Below, in pieces: positions 17,791-26,670 of a stretch of 64,000 nucleotides of DNA. The stretch is from an uncultured Pseudohongiella sp. (GTDB taxonomy: Bacteria > Pseudomonadota > Gammaproteobacteria > Pseudomonadales > Pseudohongiellaceae): NCBI GenBank assembly GCA_902597095.1, contig CACJWK010000005.1:1-64000 (forward strand), written 5' to 3'. Position 1 is the first letter of the stretch. Every line of letters begins with the position of its first letter. The position numbers were made by a program, and so were the translations under genes. Below the pieces are notes generated by a model. It saw nothing but the letters and a program-made list of their open reading frames with translations, made no database searches and was not told the origin of the DNA.

Positions 17791-18687
17791 TCAGTTCGGC
17801 GACGGATCGTCGGGAACAACCAGTTCTATGATTTGGGTTTCGATCTGTCCATCCGGTCCCGTTGTAACACTCTCATTGAACATAACAGTGCCTGCACGAC
17901 TGCCCGGGCTACCGAAAAAACCGGTGCGGGACATCTGACGCTGCTGCTGGCGCTCCTCCTGGAAACTGTCGAATACTGCCATTTCTGTCTCATCCAGAAA
18001 ATAGGAAACGGCCTCTCGCTGAGCCGAAGGGGAGTCGAGGGCGAAAAGCTCCCGACGGATTGAGCGACGACCCTCCGGGTTGCCAACGTTTTCCTCGATG
18101 ATCTCGCGGCGCGCGCGATTGTTTTCCGCAATCTGGCTTGTCAATGCGTCGACGATTTCCTCCATTCTCTCGTCTGAGACGTCAAGCGCCTGCAAAAAAC
18201 CGCCATAAATGCCCTGTAAGCTCATGATTTCGGCCAGCTCCTCCCGCTCTAGACTGGCCAGCTGCTGAAGCAAGCGGGTTCGGGTCGGCAGATCGTTTTG
18301 CTGCTGCTGGCTTTCTACTTCGCGAATGACCCTCTGACGAATTTGCTGCTCAATTCTAGAGAGATCAGGGCTGATCTGCTCTTGCGCCAGCGCGAGTTCG
18401 TTATTCAGCGCTGCCGCAGAGTCCCGGCTGGCGCTGAGTTCCCGGTTCAGGCCGGCAATCTGCGATTCATAGCTGATGCGCTGCTCAGCAAACCCGTCCA
18501 GTTCCGCGCGCATCTCGTTCAGCAGCGTCTGAACCTGGCTCAACTGATCGCTCTGTAGCCGGTACTGGGAGTAAAACTGAAAGGCCATTAAGCTCGCAAT
18601 GAGCAGCAGCGCGAGACTGCCGGCCAAGGTCAGTTTGCCAAGCGCTTGAGAACGCTCTTCCTGATTCGGTGCTTGTCGGTTGTGCAT
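17791..18687 (-). CDS. Membrane-anchored coiled-coil protein of unknown function
   Basis: A 298-residue protein with one membrane helix (about residues 18-40, LTLAGSLALLLIASLMAFQFY), a long coiled coil (about 45-125, rich in Leu heptads, Gln and Glu), and a helical C-terminal module. That module (FLQALDVSDERMEEIVDALTSQI ... LDETEMAVFDSFQEERQQQ) resembles the secreted protein at 13675-14352. The C-terminus ends in a short beta-like tail (ETQIIELVVPDD). It is transcribed alone between the symporter (convergent) and the beta-barrel gene (same strand, downstream of it in genome order but 50 bases upstream of this start). It may be a periplasm-facing sensor or scaffold; no known family was recognised. 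Confidence 0.65.
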   Translation of the reverse strand: MHNRQAPNQEERSQALGKLTLAGSLALLLIASLMAFQFYSQYRLQSDQLSQVQTLLNEMRAELDGFAEQRISYESQIAGLNRELSASRDSAAALNNELALAQEQISPDLSRIEQQIRQRVIREVESQQQQNDLPTRTRLLQQLASLEREELAEIMSLQGIYGGFLQALDVSDERMEEIVDALTSQIAENNRARREIIEENVGNPEGRRSIRRELFALDSPSAQREAVSYFLDETEMAVFDSFQEERQQQRQMSRTGFFGSPGSRAGTVMFNESVTTGPDGQIETQIIELVVPDDPSPN

Positions 18688-18737
18688 GATATCCTCGGTG
18701 TCGGATCGATCGTCTGCTCTGAATCGTGATGACTGTC

Positions 18738-20183
18738 TCAGAATGTGTAGGTCAGGGTGGTTCCCAGACGAAGATCTTCGTCAAAAAATGTCAGAAATGA
18801 CCCGGTTTTAGCAGTTATGCTGATAATTTGGGAGCTGACCGACCAATTGTCATTAATGGTGTAGTCCAGCCCCAGAAACACCAGCAGGGACTGTGCTGAC
18901 AAATCTCCCTGCAGAGTCGCTGACAGATTGAGGTCGCCGTTTCTCAGGGCGTTGCTGTAGCGGACCAGCCAGCTACCGAAAACGCCGTCATTGGTCAGCG
19001 CCTGTCCGGGCAACAGGCCTTCGTTTTCATCGAGCAGGGTCTGCGCCTGAATGCCCAGGCTGACGTTCTGATCGTTGTCGATAGCATATTCAAAACCGAA
19101 GGACGTGCCCAACTGATCCTTTCGAAGGTTGATCGGAGCCGAAAGCGAACTGGTCCCAGGAAAAGCAAAGCTGTCTGCGAGAATGTTGTGGCTGAAGGCA
19201 AGATCAAAATTGAGCAGGAGCCTACCTATCGCCCGATTCGCACTGAAACCCAACAGGAAAAAATCGTTGATGTCAGGCCGGGCGTCGGGTGTGTCGGGCA
19301 GGGGTGGGTCGTACCGCAGCTGATTCTCGTACAGATAGGCTGCCATGACCGCAATATCGCTGCCTTCAAACGATTTTTTCCATTGCGTGCCGGCTTCAAT
19401 CAGTACCTTCCCGTCGCGGTCGTAGTCCGGCAGGTTGAAACCGGGGTCAAAAAACAGCGGGCTCCCGCGTATGGGGGCCGGATTGAACTCGGGATAGAGG
19501 TTGACGAAGGTCGACAGACTGCTGTTGTTGGCTGAATCGAAATAATCCCAGACCAGCATGGCCTGACTCAGGCGAGCGTCTTCGATGTCGATGATCGTAA
19601 AATCGCGAAACTCGCTGTTGTTGATGATATCAAGTACGGAGTTGCCGACTGTTTCGCCCCAGACAACGGTCTGACGGCCGAGTTTAAAGCTGTGTTTGCC
19701 GCTGCTGCGCTGGATAAACAGATCGTTCAGCTGCCCCTCGGTCTCTACAGCGTCCCCGTTACTGACATATTCATAATCCTGATTCCAGTATACGCGATAC
19801 CACATGCTTCCCTGCAGCACCCAGCCGGGAGCGAGAGCGTTCTGGTAGCGGATATTGAACTGCAGCCGATTGGTCTCCAGATCGGCTTCCTTGGGAAAGC
19901 TGCCGAAGGGGCCCAGATCGATGGCGTGATTATTGGCCTGCCCGGAGGTCGATTGGCTGATGCGGATGGTGAAATCTTCAAACCACTTGGCAGTCGGCGA
20001 TTTGTCACTTTCCTGTTCGAAGGCCCCGCTGAAGATGTCTTCATCGAAGCCAAAGTCGATGCCGGGATCGAAGCTGACATCGGGGTCAAGGATCAGGGGC
20101 TCATCCTGATGGGCCAGCAATAAGGCGGGGCAGAGAAGCGAGGCCAGAGCCAGGGCCAATCCGGCGATTCGCAGAAGAACCAT
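18738..20183 (-). CDS. Outer-membrane beta-barrel protein (DUF1302-like) of an RND export operon
   Basis: A 481-residue exported protein with a signal peptide (VLLRIAGLALALASLLCPALLLA), alternating hydrophobic strands, and a C-terminal phenylalanine (LTYTF) typical of outer-membrane barrels. The segment LGRQTVVWGETVGNSVLDIINNSEF resembles the conserved motif of DUF1302 barrels. It is the last gene of a three-gene operon with an MMPL-type RND permease and a LolA-like periplasmic protein. The ORF-track start lies inside the upstream gene; ATG 20183, 10 bases after that stop, gives a proper signal peptide. The likely role is an outer-membrane exit or receptor for a lipid-like molecule; this is inference from the operon. 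Confidence 0.75.
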   Translation of the reverse strand: MVLLRIAGLALALASLLCPALLLAHQDEPLILDPDVSFDPGIDFGFDEDIFSGAFEQESDKSPTAKWFEDFTIRISQSTSGQANNHAIDLGPFGSFPKEADLETNRLQFNIRYQNALAPGWVLQGSMWYRVYWNQDYEYVSNGDAVETEGQLNDLFIQRSSGKHSFKLGRQTVVWGETVGNSVLDIINNSEFRDFTIIDIEDARLSQAMLVWDYFDSANNSSLSTFVNLYPEFNPAPIRGSPLFFDPGFNLPDYDRDGKVLIEAGTQWKKSFEGSDIAVMAAYLYENQLRYDPPLPDTPDARPDINDFFLLGFSANRAIGRLLLNFDLAFSHNILADSFAFPGTSSLSAPINLRKDQLGTSFGFEYAIDNDQNVSLGIQAQTLLDENEGLLPGQALTNDGVFGSWLVRYSNALRNGDLNLSATLQGDLSAQSLLVFLGLDYTINDNWSVSSQIISITAKTGSFLTFFDEDLRLGTTLTYTF

Positions 20184-20193
20184 GATGACAGAA

Positions 20194-21081
20194 TCAATCC
20201 ACCTGCTGCCTGAGCTTTTCCAGCTCAGATTCCCGAAACGCAACATCGGTGAGTGTGCGGGTGGTCAGGAATTCATCTTCCACATCGACATCCGTATAGA
20301 TTTCAAGGAAGGCCATGTTTGAGAGGCGGTTGCTGACCAGATTCATCATGGTAAGTGAACGGGCCATCCAGATATCATTGACCAGCTCTACCCGCGATGC
20401 CAGCAGTCGTTTGATTTCATTGTCGTACTGATCAAACATTTCGACTCGCAGCACGACAAAACGCTCTTTGTCCACGTAATTGACGGTTCTGGAATAGCGT
20501 GATTTCCGAGCGCGCTCCGCGTTCGGGATCAGCTCGATTTTCCACACTTCCCGGCCCGACTCTGTCGTTTCCTCAAGGACGTTGATTTCGTACTCTTCCA
20601 GTTTGCCTGTATCGGTGTCTTCGGTGGTGAATTCGGAACCAAACACTGAGGCGGGTTCCGCGTCGTCGTCAGAGTTTCCGCTGGCGATACGCTTTACCCG
20701 GCCGAGGGCAGAGAGGTAAAGCCAGGTTTCGTTGTCGCGCTGCGTGTCGTCGTAGGAGAAAGAGAGCATGCCGACGCCACGCTCTGCCGCAGGCTCCTGG
20801 ACGATGGTTACGTTTTTCGTATCCTTGCCGTCTTCACCGTAGTTCTTGCCCACTGATTCCAGAGACTTGATCCGGGGGCGCTCAGCGCAGGTAATACGGT
20901 TGTCCTTGATGCCGAACCGGCAAGTGGACAGCTGCATGCGATTGAACGCTGAGTCTGAAGTCGCGCGCTGGCTCTCCTCCACCCGCTCCATGATTTCCAG
21001 TCCTGAAAGATTCTGGGCAGACGCCGGCGCGCCGAAAATACTCCCGATGAGTAAGGTCCAGAGCAGTCGCTGAGAGGTCAT
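20194..21081 (-). CDS. LolA-like outer-membrane lipoprotein-sorting protein
   Basis: A 295-residue secreted protein (signal peptide ending near PASA) of the 'outer membrane lipoprotein-sorting protein' type found beside RND exporters. Its features are GLEIMERVEESQR at the mature N-terminus, DDTQRDNETWLYLSALGRVKRI in the middle, and GREVWKIELIPN with RTVNYVDKERFVVLRVEMFD, which are strands of a half-barrel fold that holds acyl chains in LolA and its relatives. Its start overlaps the RND gene stop by four bases (21078-21081), so it is translationally coupled. It probably ferries a hydrophobic substrate from the inner-membrane pump to the outer membrane. Confidence 0.85.
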   Translation of the reverse strand: MTSQRLLWTLLIGSIFGAPASAQNLSGLEIMERVEESQRATSDSAFNRMQLSTCRFGIKDNRITCAERPRIKSLESVGKNYGEDGKDTKNVTIVQEPAAERGVGMLSFSYDDTQRDNETWLYLSALGRVKRIASGNSDDDAEPASVFGSEFTTEDTDTGKLEEYEINVLEETTESGREVWKIELIPNAERARKSRYSRTVNYVDKERFVVLRVEMFDQYDNEIKRLLASRVELVNDIWMARSLTMMNLVSNRLSNMAFLEIYTDVDVEDEFLTTRTLTDVAFRESELEKLRQQVD

Positions 21082-23822
21082 GCCATTTTCTCCCTGAAAT
21101 GAATTCGGGTGTCTGCGTCTTTCACACCGAAGGTCGGTTTGAAGATGATAATCATGGCCGGTATCAGAAACAAATCACACAGCAGAGCAACAAAGATCGC
21201 TGCCGAGCCAAAGAAACCCATTTTGGCCATACCAAGATAATCGGAGAAGCTGAGCAGGGCAAAACCCAGGCCCAGCACCATGGTGGTGAACATAACCGCC
21301 TGACCGACATCGCGAATAGTGGATACCAGGCTTTCACTGATGCTGCCGGTGCGGATCAGCTCCACCCGATAATGCGTCATGAAATGAATCGTGTCATCCA
21401 CTGCAATGCCAATGATCAGTGGCGCGATCAACAGGGTATCGGTATCCAGCGCAATACCCAGAAGACCCATCAGGCCGAACCCGAGCAGTGCCGGAATCAT
21501 GTTCGGGATCATCGCCATGATTCCGCCCTGGAAGGAGCCAAGCGTTATGATCATGATGACGCTGATGACTGCAATGGCGAAAGTAAAGCTGGAGAACTGC
21601 GAATTAGCCACCTCGTCTGCCATGCGCATCAACAGCGCCATCGAGCCGGTCAGGTAGACTTCCAGTTCCGGAAATTGCGATTCGAGCGGCCCGAATACCT
21701 CATCGATCTCCTGTGAGATTTCCTCGAAAAAGCGCTGGTACTGATAGCTCCCGGCGTTGTAAATATTCAGTGAAATATGGGAGCGGCTGTAGTCGTCTGA
21801 TACCAGTGCTCGACGGTCTTCGGGGTTGGCGCTGTTAAACAGATAGAGAAGCTGCGAAATCATCTGAGCATCATCTGGCACCCGATAATAGGCCGGATCA
21901 TCATCGCTCATGATCTGATAGGTATCCTTGACGATATTGGCCAGTGAGTTGGTGCGGGTGACCTGATCGGAATAGCGGGTTTCAATGCGATTCTGCAGCT
22001 GATCTACAGCCTGCATCAGACGCGGATTGTACAGTCCGTCGGACGTGTGGGTATCAACCATGATCACCATGGACATGGCGCCGGCCATATTTTCGTCAAC
22101 GGTTTCATAGGCGACCCGAATGGCGCTGCCTTCTTTGGTGAGTTCGGTCATGTTGGAGTCGATGCGAATCAGCGTCATGCCATAGGAGCAGAGGGCGAAC
22201 AAGCCGGCGAATACGCTCAGCACCAGCCAGGGTCGTTGTGCCACAAAGTTTGGTACCGCTGAGAGGATGGCAAGTTGCCAGTTGACCACAACATAGGTGA
22301 GCAGTGAGATCACCGTGATATATGTGCCGACCCATGGCCCCAGCATCAGGTACACGGCGACGACATAGATCAGGGCCGTGCCTGTCTTGGTGCTGTTGCT
22401 GAGCCTGTTCCACCGATCGCCCAGCCTGTCCGCCAGGCTGGCATCATCCGCTGCCGGAGCACCCGGGTGCCAGAGATCAAGGAGGATGGGCAGCAAGACC
22501 AGGGTAAAAAAGAAAGCCATCACGACGCCAAAGGCAGACATCATGCCGAAGACCTGAATCGGCACCAGTTCCGAAGTGGTCAGGGCCAGAACGCCGGCCA
22601 TGGTGGTGATCGTTGTCACCATGATGGCCAGGCCTGTCTTGCCGTAGGATTTGGACAGGGCATCGTAGTGGTCATCACCCTGGCGTCGAAAGCTGAAATA
22701 GGCGCTCATCACGTGAACGCAATCAGCAATCCCGACGGCAAACACCAGCAGCACGGTCAAGGAAATCATCTGTGAGATGGTCACACCCAACCACACCGTG
22801 AAACCCCAGGTCCATGCCATGCTCGCTGCGATGGTCACCATCGGCCAAAGAACCGCGCTGAAGCTTCTGAACAGGATGTAGAGCAGCAGGGTAAAGATCA
22901 GAATCATCACCAGACCCAGAACCTGCATCTGGGACAGTGTGTCCATCATAAATTCCATCATAGGCGGATTGCCTACGGGGAAGAACTCGAATTGTTCATC
23001 GTATTTCTCATACAGTGCCTTAGTCATGAGATGAAAATTGGTGTACCCCAACATGTCCACCGGCTCGAACGAGACTTCCTGGATCTGCGCCGATTCATCA
23101 AAGTCGAGGTCGAAGTTGTCATCAGCGGCAAAGGCATCAAAGTCGATGAAGCTGTCATCCAGCACGATGTCAGTGGCGTTTACCGCCGGCTCATAGCCCT
23201 CGACTGGCTGAGCGCCAAAATCGGTTTGTATCATCACCGCGCCGTAGCGGGCATCAGCCGAATAGAACGCCAGCAGATAATCCTGCTGATTCAGGGCGCG
23301 CGTTTTGATCGCCGCGAGTTCGTCATCCGATTCTGGGAGTTGTTCAGGTACCAGACGATTGGAGAGCAGCGTGTCTCCCTGATTTTCCTGGAAGCGGAGG
23401 TTGGCGATCGACTGCACGCGTCTCACATGATTCAACTCATTGAAGTCGAGGTCGATGCCGTTGATCGCGTCAGGGTAATCTTCCGGGCGCAGTTGCTGCC
23501 AATAGCGCAGGTCATCGGTTAACTGCTGAATGGCCAGCAGAGATTCTCGCGAGAATACATCCCCGTCTTTGGCCCGGTACACCAGAAAGACTGAATCGTC
23601 GCTGCCAAACTGGCGACGATATTCATTGAGCGCCAGCATCGAGGGATCTTCCTGATCCAGAAAACTGTCGGTTGTCATGTCGAGTTCGGTGCGCGTAAAG
23701 ATCCCCCACACCATGAGCAGACTGATGACGATCAGACCGCTAAGCACGAAATGCTTATAGCGCAGGACCCGGTTGGGCACCTGTGCAAAAGCGTCACTCA
23801 GTGTGATCAGCAGTTTTTCCAT
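21078..23822 (-). CDS. RND superfamily exporter, MMPL/HpnN-like
   Basis: A 914-residue inner-membrane protein with two repeats of one helix, a large periplasmic domain and five helices, the MMPL/SSD type of RND exporter. The helix bundle FAVGIADCVHVMSAYFSFRRQG and its counterpart IGIAVDDTIHFMTHYR carry the conserved Asp residues of the proton relay. These families move lipids, hopanoids, sterol-like compounds or drugs, powered by the proton gradient. The first periplasmic domain has an acidic insert (ADDNFDLDFDESAQ). It heads an operon with a LolA-like carrier and a beta-barrel, so all three layers of the envelope are covered. Confidence 0.9.
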   Translation of the reverse strand: MEKLLITLSDAFAQVPNRVLRYKHFVLSGLIVISLLMVWGIFTRTELDMTTDSFLDQEDPSMLALNEYRRQFGSDDSVFLVYRAKDGDVFSRESLLAIQQLTDDLRYWQQLRPEDYPDAINGIDLDFNELNHVRRVQSIANLRFQENQGDTLLSNRLVPEQLPESDDELAAIKTRALNQQDYLLAFYSADARYGAVMIQTDFGAQPVEGYEPAVNATDIVLDDSFIDFDAFAADDNFDLDFDESAQIQEVSFEPVDMLGYTNFHLMTKALYEKYDEQFEFFPVGNPPMMEFMMDTLSQMQVLGLVMILIFTLLLYILFRSFSAVLWPMVTIAASMAWTWGFTVWLGVTISQMISLTVLLVFAVGIADCVHVMSAYFSFRRQGDDHYDALSKSYGKTGLAIMVTTITTMAGVLALTTSELVPIQVFGMMSAFGVVMAFFFTLVLLPILLDLWHPGAPAADDASLADRLGDRWNRLSNSTKTGTALIYVVAVYLMLGPWVGTYITVISLLTYVVVNWQLAILSAVPNFVAQRPWLVLSVFAGLFALCSYGMTLIRIDSNMTELTKEGSAIRVAYETVDENMAGAMSMVIMVDTHTSDGLYNPRLMQAVDQLQNRIETRYSDQVTRTNSLANIVKDTYQIMSDDDPAYYRVPDDAQMISQLLYLFNSANPEDRRALVSDDYSRSHISLNIYNAGSYQYQRFFEEISQEIDEVFGPLESQFPELEVYLTGSMALLMRMADEVANSQFSSFTFAIAVISVIMIITLGSFQGGIMAMIPNMIPALLGFGLMGLLGIALDTDTLLIAPLIIGIAVDDTIHFMTHYRVELIRTGSISESLVSTIRDVGQAVMFTTMVLGLGFALLSFSDYLGMAKMGFFGSAAIFVALLCDLFLIPAMIIIFKPTFGVKDADTRIHFREKMA

Positions 23823-23982
23823 ACTTCAGGTTCCAGCGTTGACTGGCAGAACTCGCAGAGCGGGTGCTCACCAAGCCTAGGTTACTTCTTCTGTCGACTG
23901 AATTGGCGTGATGCAATTCAAGTTTTTGTCACTCGGACTGCCGCCGGTGCTGTCAGGATACCCAATGACAGGGTCTGTCTGA

Positions 23983-24297
23983 TCAGGGGCAGCGGTAGAC
24001 TGCGAAACTCTGTTTCCCGTCAGCAGCTGCTGTCATTGGAACAATGGCGTTGCCACCCATATCCCCAGCTTCATTTCTCGCAAGGGTCAGAAGTTCATCT
24101 TGCTGGCGCGCGGTGCTGCGTTCGACAAGCAGCAGCCTGTCCAGAGTCGATGAACTGGCGCGGCCGAGCGGCTGACAGGCGCTCACCTGGCTTTCTGAGA
24201 GAACTTCTACCTGCTGCCCGGGAGCTGTCAGTTGCACCCAACTGCCGCAGGAGGCCAGCAGCAATGGCAGGCAGTAAAATTTCAGCAGGCGGTGCAT
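23983..24297 (-). CDS. Small lipoprotein, DUF4156-like
   Basis: A 104-residue lipoprotein: signal with lipobox LASC (Cys17), then WVQLTAPGQQVEVLSESQVSACQPLG and TLARNEAGDMGGNAIVP near the C-terminus, ending in FAVYRC. This pattern matches the DUF4156 family, which includes E. coli YjeI. The function of the family is unknown. The four mature cysteines could form disulfides or a palmitoylated N-terminus. The gene is transcribed divergently from the FAD-linked dehydrogenase gene, with 165 bases between the two starts. Confidence 0.8.
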   Translation of the reverse strand: MHRLLKFYCLPLLLASCGSWVQLTAPGQQVEVLSESQVSACQPLGRASSSTLDRLLLVERSTARQQDELLTLARNEAGDMGGNAIVPMTAAADGKQSFAVYRCP

Positions 24298-24462
24298 GGT
24301 GATTTGGCTGTCCGATTTTGCTCTGTATTGATTGATGGCTTGCCTGATGTTTCAGCAGAGCTCTTAGTGTGGGAAGGTATGTTACCATCTTACTCAAATT
24401 TGTCGCTGTTTTTATTGGCATCCGGGCAAGCCTCATCTCTGTCCCGGGCAGGAGTCAGGCAT

Positions 24463-25860
24463 TTGACGGACATCAAGAGCACGCCGCTGTGCGAGCAACT
24501 CAAAGCCATTGTCGGATCAGCCGGTTTTCTTGAAGGAGAGCACATCGAGCGCAAAAACTTCAAAGACTGGATGGGTGCCCGTGCAATTCGTCCGCCTTTA
24601 TTATTGCGTCCCGAGTCCACCTCGCAGGTGTCCCAAATTCTGGCGCTGTGTCACGCGCACAAACAGCCGATTGCGCCACAGGGCGGCATGACCGGTCTGG
24701 TATCAGCTGCCGCACCGCTGGAGGGGGAAATCGCCCTGAGCTTCGAGCGGATGAAATCAGTCATAGAGGTTGATCCGGTCACCGCGACGATGACGGTTGA
24801 GGCAGGGGTTGAACTCCAGACAATCCAGGAACAGGCTGATGCTCATGCCTTGCTTTTTCCACTCGATCTGGGCGCCCGTGGCAGCTGCACGATTGGCGGC
24901 AACCTTTCGACCAATGCCGGTGGTAACCGGGTCATCAGATACGGAATGACCAGGGATCTGGTGATTGGTGTGGAGGCGGTGCTGGCGGACGGCACCGTCA
25001 TTGACGGCCTGCACAAGCTGAGGAAAAACAATACCGGGTATGATCTCAAGCAGCTGTTCATTGGCAGCGAAGGCACGCTGGGTGTGATTACCCGGGCTGT
25101 TCTGAAGCTGTCGGCGAAACCGAGCAGCCAGTCGGTCGCGCTGTGCGCGGTGCGGAGTTTTTCCGACGTGTCGCGCTTACTCATGCACATGCAGTCGGAG
25201 TTAGGTGCCAATCTTTCCGCCTTCGAAGTGATCTGGAACAACGCGTACCGGCTCATTGACGAAAAAGTCAGTCACATCACAGTTCCTCTGGCTACGGAAT
25301 ATGCTTTCTACGTGCTGATTGAGAGTATGGGTAACAACCCGGATACGGATGGAGAGCAATTTGTCAGCTCGCTCGGCTCAGCCAGTGAAGCCGGATTGGT
25401 GGCAGAAGCCATCATCGCGGATTCTGATGTTAAGATAGCCAATCTCTGGGCAGTCAGGGACGGGGCTGCAGAGGTCATGGGAATTGGCTTCATGCATGCC
25501 TATGACGTGAGCCTTGATATCGCTGATATGGGCTATTTCGGTGACGAAGTAGAGCGACGATTGCGGGCGTCATGGCCGGACGCCGTGATAGGACTGTTCG
25601 GGCACATTGGTGACGGTAACGTGCATATCATTATCAATGTCGGACCGAAGACCCAATCCCTGCATCTTGAAATTGACACGACTATTTATCAGTTAATACA
25701 GGAGCTGGGTGGTTCGGTCTCTGCTGAGCACGGCATTGGTCTGATGAAGAAGCCGTTTCTCGCTCACAGCCGGAGTGAAGCAGAAATTGCCCTGATGAAA
25801 ACGTTGAAACAGGCATTAGACCCCAGAGGGATTCTCAATCCGGGCAGAATAATTAATTAG
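24463..25860 (+). CDS. FAD-linked D-2-hydroxyacid dehydrogenase (GlcD / D2HGDH family)
   Basis: A 465-residue flavoprotein with an N-terminal FAD-binding (PCMH/VAO) domain and a GlcD-type C-terminal domain. Motifs are RPESTSQVSQILALCHAHKQPIAPQGGMTGLV, DLGARGSCTIGGNLSTNAGGNRVIRYGMTRD and, near the end, FGHIGDGNVHIIINV with SAEHGIGLMKK, as in D-lactate, glycolate and D-2-hydroxyglutarate dehydrogenases. It oxidises a D-2-hydroxyacid to the 2-oxoacid. The ORF-track start lies far upstream inside the divergent lipoprotein region. TTG at 24463 is chosen because AGGAG lies eight bases upstream and it gives the usual family length; this start is a judgement. It leads a plus-strand set with SDR, nitroreductase and receiver-like genes. 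Confidence 0.88.
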   Translation: MTDIKSTPLCEQLKAIVGSAGFLEGEHIERKNFKDWMGARAIRPPLLLRPESTSQVSQILALCHAHKQPIAPQGGMTGLVSAAAPLEGEIALSFERMKSVIEVDPVTATMTVEAGVELQTIQEQADAHALLFPLDLGARGSCTIGGNLSTNAGGNRVIRYGMTRDLVIGVEAVLADGTVIDGLHKLRKNNTGYDLKQLFIGSEGTLGVITRAVLKLSAKPSSQSVALCAVRSFSDVSRLLMHMQSELGANLSAFEVIWNNAYRLIDEKVSHITVPLATEYAFYVLIESMGNNPDTDGEQFVSSLGSASEAGLVAEAIIADSDVKIANLWAVRDGAAEVMGIGFMHAYDVSLDIADMGYFGDEVERRLRASWPDAVIGLFGHIGDGNVHIIINVGPKTQSLHLEIDTTIYQLIQELGGSVSAEHGIGLMKKPFLAHSRSEAEIALMKTLKQALDPRGILNPGRIIN

Positions 25861-25878
25861 AAGAGCACAGAGGAAATC

Positions 25879-26604
25879 ATGGCTTACAGTAATCTGGAAG
25901 GTAAAAATGTTGTAATCATTGGCGGCACCGCGGGAATCGGCCTCGCCGCCGCAAAAATGGCTGCTGATCAGGGTGCCAAGGTCTGGGCGGCCGGGAGGTC
26001 GGAGGCGCACATTGAAACAGCCAGGCAGGTGAGCGGAGGCAGTTTTGAAGTGAGACAGGCGGATACCCACGATGCTGCAGCGCTTGATGCGATTTTTAAC
26101 GAAGTGGGAAAAATTGATTACCTGGTGTCTGCCGCCGTGGGTGGTGAGCGAACGCTGAAACCTTTTCTGCAGCAAACCCAGGAACAATTCCAGGCCGCCT
26201 ACGACAAGCTCTGGGGTTACTGTAATGTGGTGCGAGTTGGCGCCCCTTATCTGGAGGATGACGGAGCCATTACCTTAGTCAGCGGCTCCCCGGCACGTAA
26301 ACTGGCAGTAGGGCAGTCGCCCCTGAGCTGTGTGGGCGCTTCTGTAGAAAATCTGGTGCGATGTCTTGCGCTGGAACTGGCACCCATCCGGGTCAACGTG
26401 GTTTCCCCCGGCACCATCAATACGGCTATGTTTGACCACTTCGGTGAGAAGAAGGAAGAAACCTTACAGGGTATGACGCAATCTCACCTGATCAAGCGAG
26501 CGGGTTCTTCTGAGGAAGTGGCGGCAGGAATTCTGTTTGTCATGCAGAATGAATTTGTGACCGGGACGACGGTTGATGTCGATGGCGGGCGGTTGCTGAG
26601 TTAG
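25879..26604 (+). CDS. Short-chain dehydrogenase/reductase with degenerate catalytic site
   Basis: A 241-residue Rossmann-fold protein of the SDR superfamily. The cofactor motif is IIGGTAGIGLAAA (GxxxGIG), and the C-terminal RVNVVSPGTINTAMF and VTGTTVDVDGGRLL are standard. The usual YxxxK catalytic pair is missing: after SGSPARKLA the expected position reads LSCVGASVENLVR. Some SDR subfamilies with this layout exist, so it may still bind NAD(P)H, but classical dehydrogenase chemistry is doubtful. AGAGGAAATC precedes the ATG. It starts 18 bases after the FAD dehydrogenase gene, so they are likely co-transcribed. Confidence 0.82.
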   Translation: MAYSNLEGKNVVIIGGTAGIGLAAAKMAADQGAKVWAAGRSEAHIETARQVSGGSFEVRQADTHDAAALDAIFNEVGKIDYLVSAAVGGERTLKPFLQQTQEQFQAAYDKLWGYCNVVRVGAPYLEDDGAITLVSGSPARKLAVGQSPLSCVGASVENLVRCLALELAPIRVNVVSPGTINTAMFDHFGEKKEETLQGMTQSHLIKRAGSSEEVAAGILFVMQNEFVTGTTVDVDGGRLLS

Positions 26605-26670
26605 GAGTTACCAGCAGCCTATTAATTGCTGAGACAGTCACAGTGAAGCAGAGGTTTAAAGGAGTCGGTA

